NCBI GenBank assembly: GCA_007128995.1
Contig: SKWJ01000210.1
Coordinates: forward strand, 1-5,657
Direction of reading: 5' to 3'
DNA length: 5,657 bases
Source of the DNA: Paracoccaceae bacterium
Lineage (GTDB): Bacteria > Pseudomonadota > Alphaproteobacteria > Rhodobacterales > Rhodobacteraceae
A program made the position numbers and the translations under genes. Below the pieces are notes generated by a model, which was given only the letters and a program-made list of their open reading frames with translations, ran no database searches and had not been told where the DNA came from. Shown here in pieces: positions 5,326-5,657 of the stretch (positions are counted from its first letter, which is position 1; every line of letters begins with the position of its first letter).

Positions 5326-5607
5326 CTAGAACGTTTCAGGGTTCGCCGAAACGTGGCTCTGCTTTCGTGAGATGGCTGGCGCATCCAGTCTCTGATCCTG
5401 GTGTATCTGAGCTGCAGGGAGTCTGGACTTCGGCGACGTGCAGATTTTGTTGGTGTCGAGAGAGTTGCGACTGCCCTCTTCTTGGCAAAGCATCGAGATG
5501 CACACGATCAGCATCTCCTCGGTTCGCGGCAATTCGTTTTCACTACAGTAGTGAATAAGATCAGAGATCGCCTCATAGAGTGCGGTGTTATTTGGCTTCT
5601 CGCTCAT
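5326..5607 (-). CDS. Small protein of unknown function
   Basis: From ATG at 5607 the minus strand encodes 93 residues to a TAG at 5328-5326. The N-terminal half, MSEKPNNTALYEAISDLIHY then CSENELPRTEEMLIVCISML, has the alternation of an amphipathic helical protein and reads like a real small acidic cytoplasmic protein. The C-terminal half (from about residue 55) is low in hydrophobics and less protein-like, so the tail may be replaced sequence, as in the neighbouring helix-turn-helix gene. A GTG at 5640 is an alternative start adding 11 residues; neither start has a strong ribosome-binding site. More A/T at third positions than in the two central genes. No family recognised. Confidence 0.45.
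   Translation of the reverse strand: MSEKPNNTALYEAISDLIHYCSENELPRTEEMLIVCISMLCQEEGSRNSLDTNKICTSPKSRLPAAQIHQDQRLDAPAISRKQSHVSANPETF
5331..5354 (-). repeat. 7-bp inverted repeat at the end of the small gene
   Basis: ACGTTTC (5331-5337) and GAAACGT (5348-5354) pair perfectly around a 10-nt loop within the last codons of the minus-strand gene. No T-run follows on the minus strand, so a terminator role is weakly supported. Confidence 0.3.
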
Positions 5608-5657
5608 GATGCTAATCCACTCACTGATGCCACATCTCACTCTAATATTTCCTGACC

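Noticed and set aside
1..5657. CRISPR array, tRNA or rRNA
   Set aside because: No regularly spaced repeats of 20 bp or more, no cloverleaf with a CCA-like end, and no rRNA-like sequence seen on either strand.

Overview
The window looks like accessory DNA from an alphaproteobacterium, most likely the Rhodobacteraceae/Paracoccus group. This is inferred from the moderately high GC content, codon use rich in G/C at third positions, a small helix-turn-helix protein of a type I associate with that group, and insertion-sequence debris of the IS30 and IS110 types. No rRNA, tRNA, CRISPR array or replication origin is visible. Gene density is low outside the centre.

Left flank (1-1191). Bases 1-58 hold the N-terminus of a minus-strand membrane protein that runs off the window. 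Bases 59-532 hold an 18-bp imperfect inverted repeat (213-230 / 295-312) and a possible frameshifted membrane-protein remnant. Bases 533-736 (minus) are the N-terminal helix-turn-helix part of an IS30-family transposase, broken by an in-frame stop and cut off, with its probable terminal repeat at 767-786. The stretch from 787 to 1191 has no convincing gene. It holds three tandem 10-bp AT-rich units (838-867), two hairpins and a weak promoter candidate.

Core (1192-4320). Two plus-strand genes 63 bp apart form a probable operon: a 172-aa and an 848-aa protein. Both carry Sec-type signal peptides and both are cysteine-rich. The large protein has, in order, an SH3-like segment, a cysteine cluster containing an apparent internal duplication, a long region I do not recognise, and a C-terminal part with a Y-x-F-x3-N-C motif and a tryptophan-rich patch. 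Neither protein matches a family I can name. This pair is the best candidate in the window for something undescribed; its likely setting is the periplasm or cell exterior with disulfide stabilisation.

Right flank (4321-5657). A 13-bp imperfect inverted repeat brackets the stop codon of the large gene. After about 200 bases without a confident gene comes an IS110-type transposase fragment on the plus strand (4538-4660). A minus-strand helix-turn-helix gene starts well at 4941, with an RBS and a perfect TATAAT -10. Its family-like sequence ends after about 50 residues, and the frame then runs through unrelated DNA and the antisense of the IS110 fragment. Further right are a doubtful 44-codon ORF, a set of short inverted repeats (5161-5224) and a small minus-strand gene of unknown function (5326-5607).

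Overall, a two-gene secreted cysteine-rich cassette sits between decayed mobile-element remnants, which suggests acquired or rearranged DNA.
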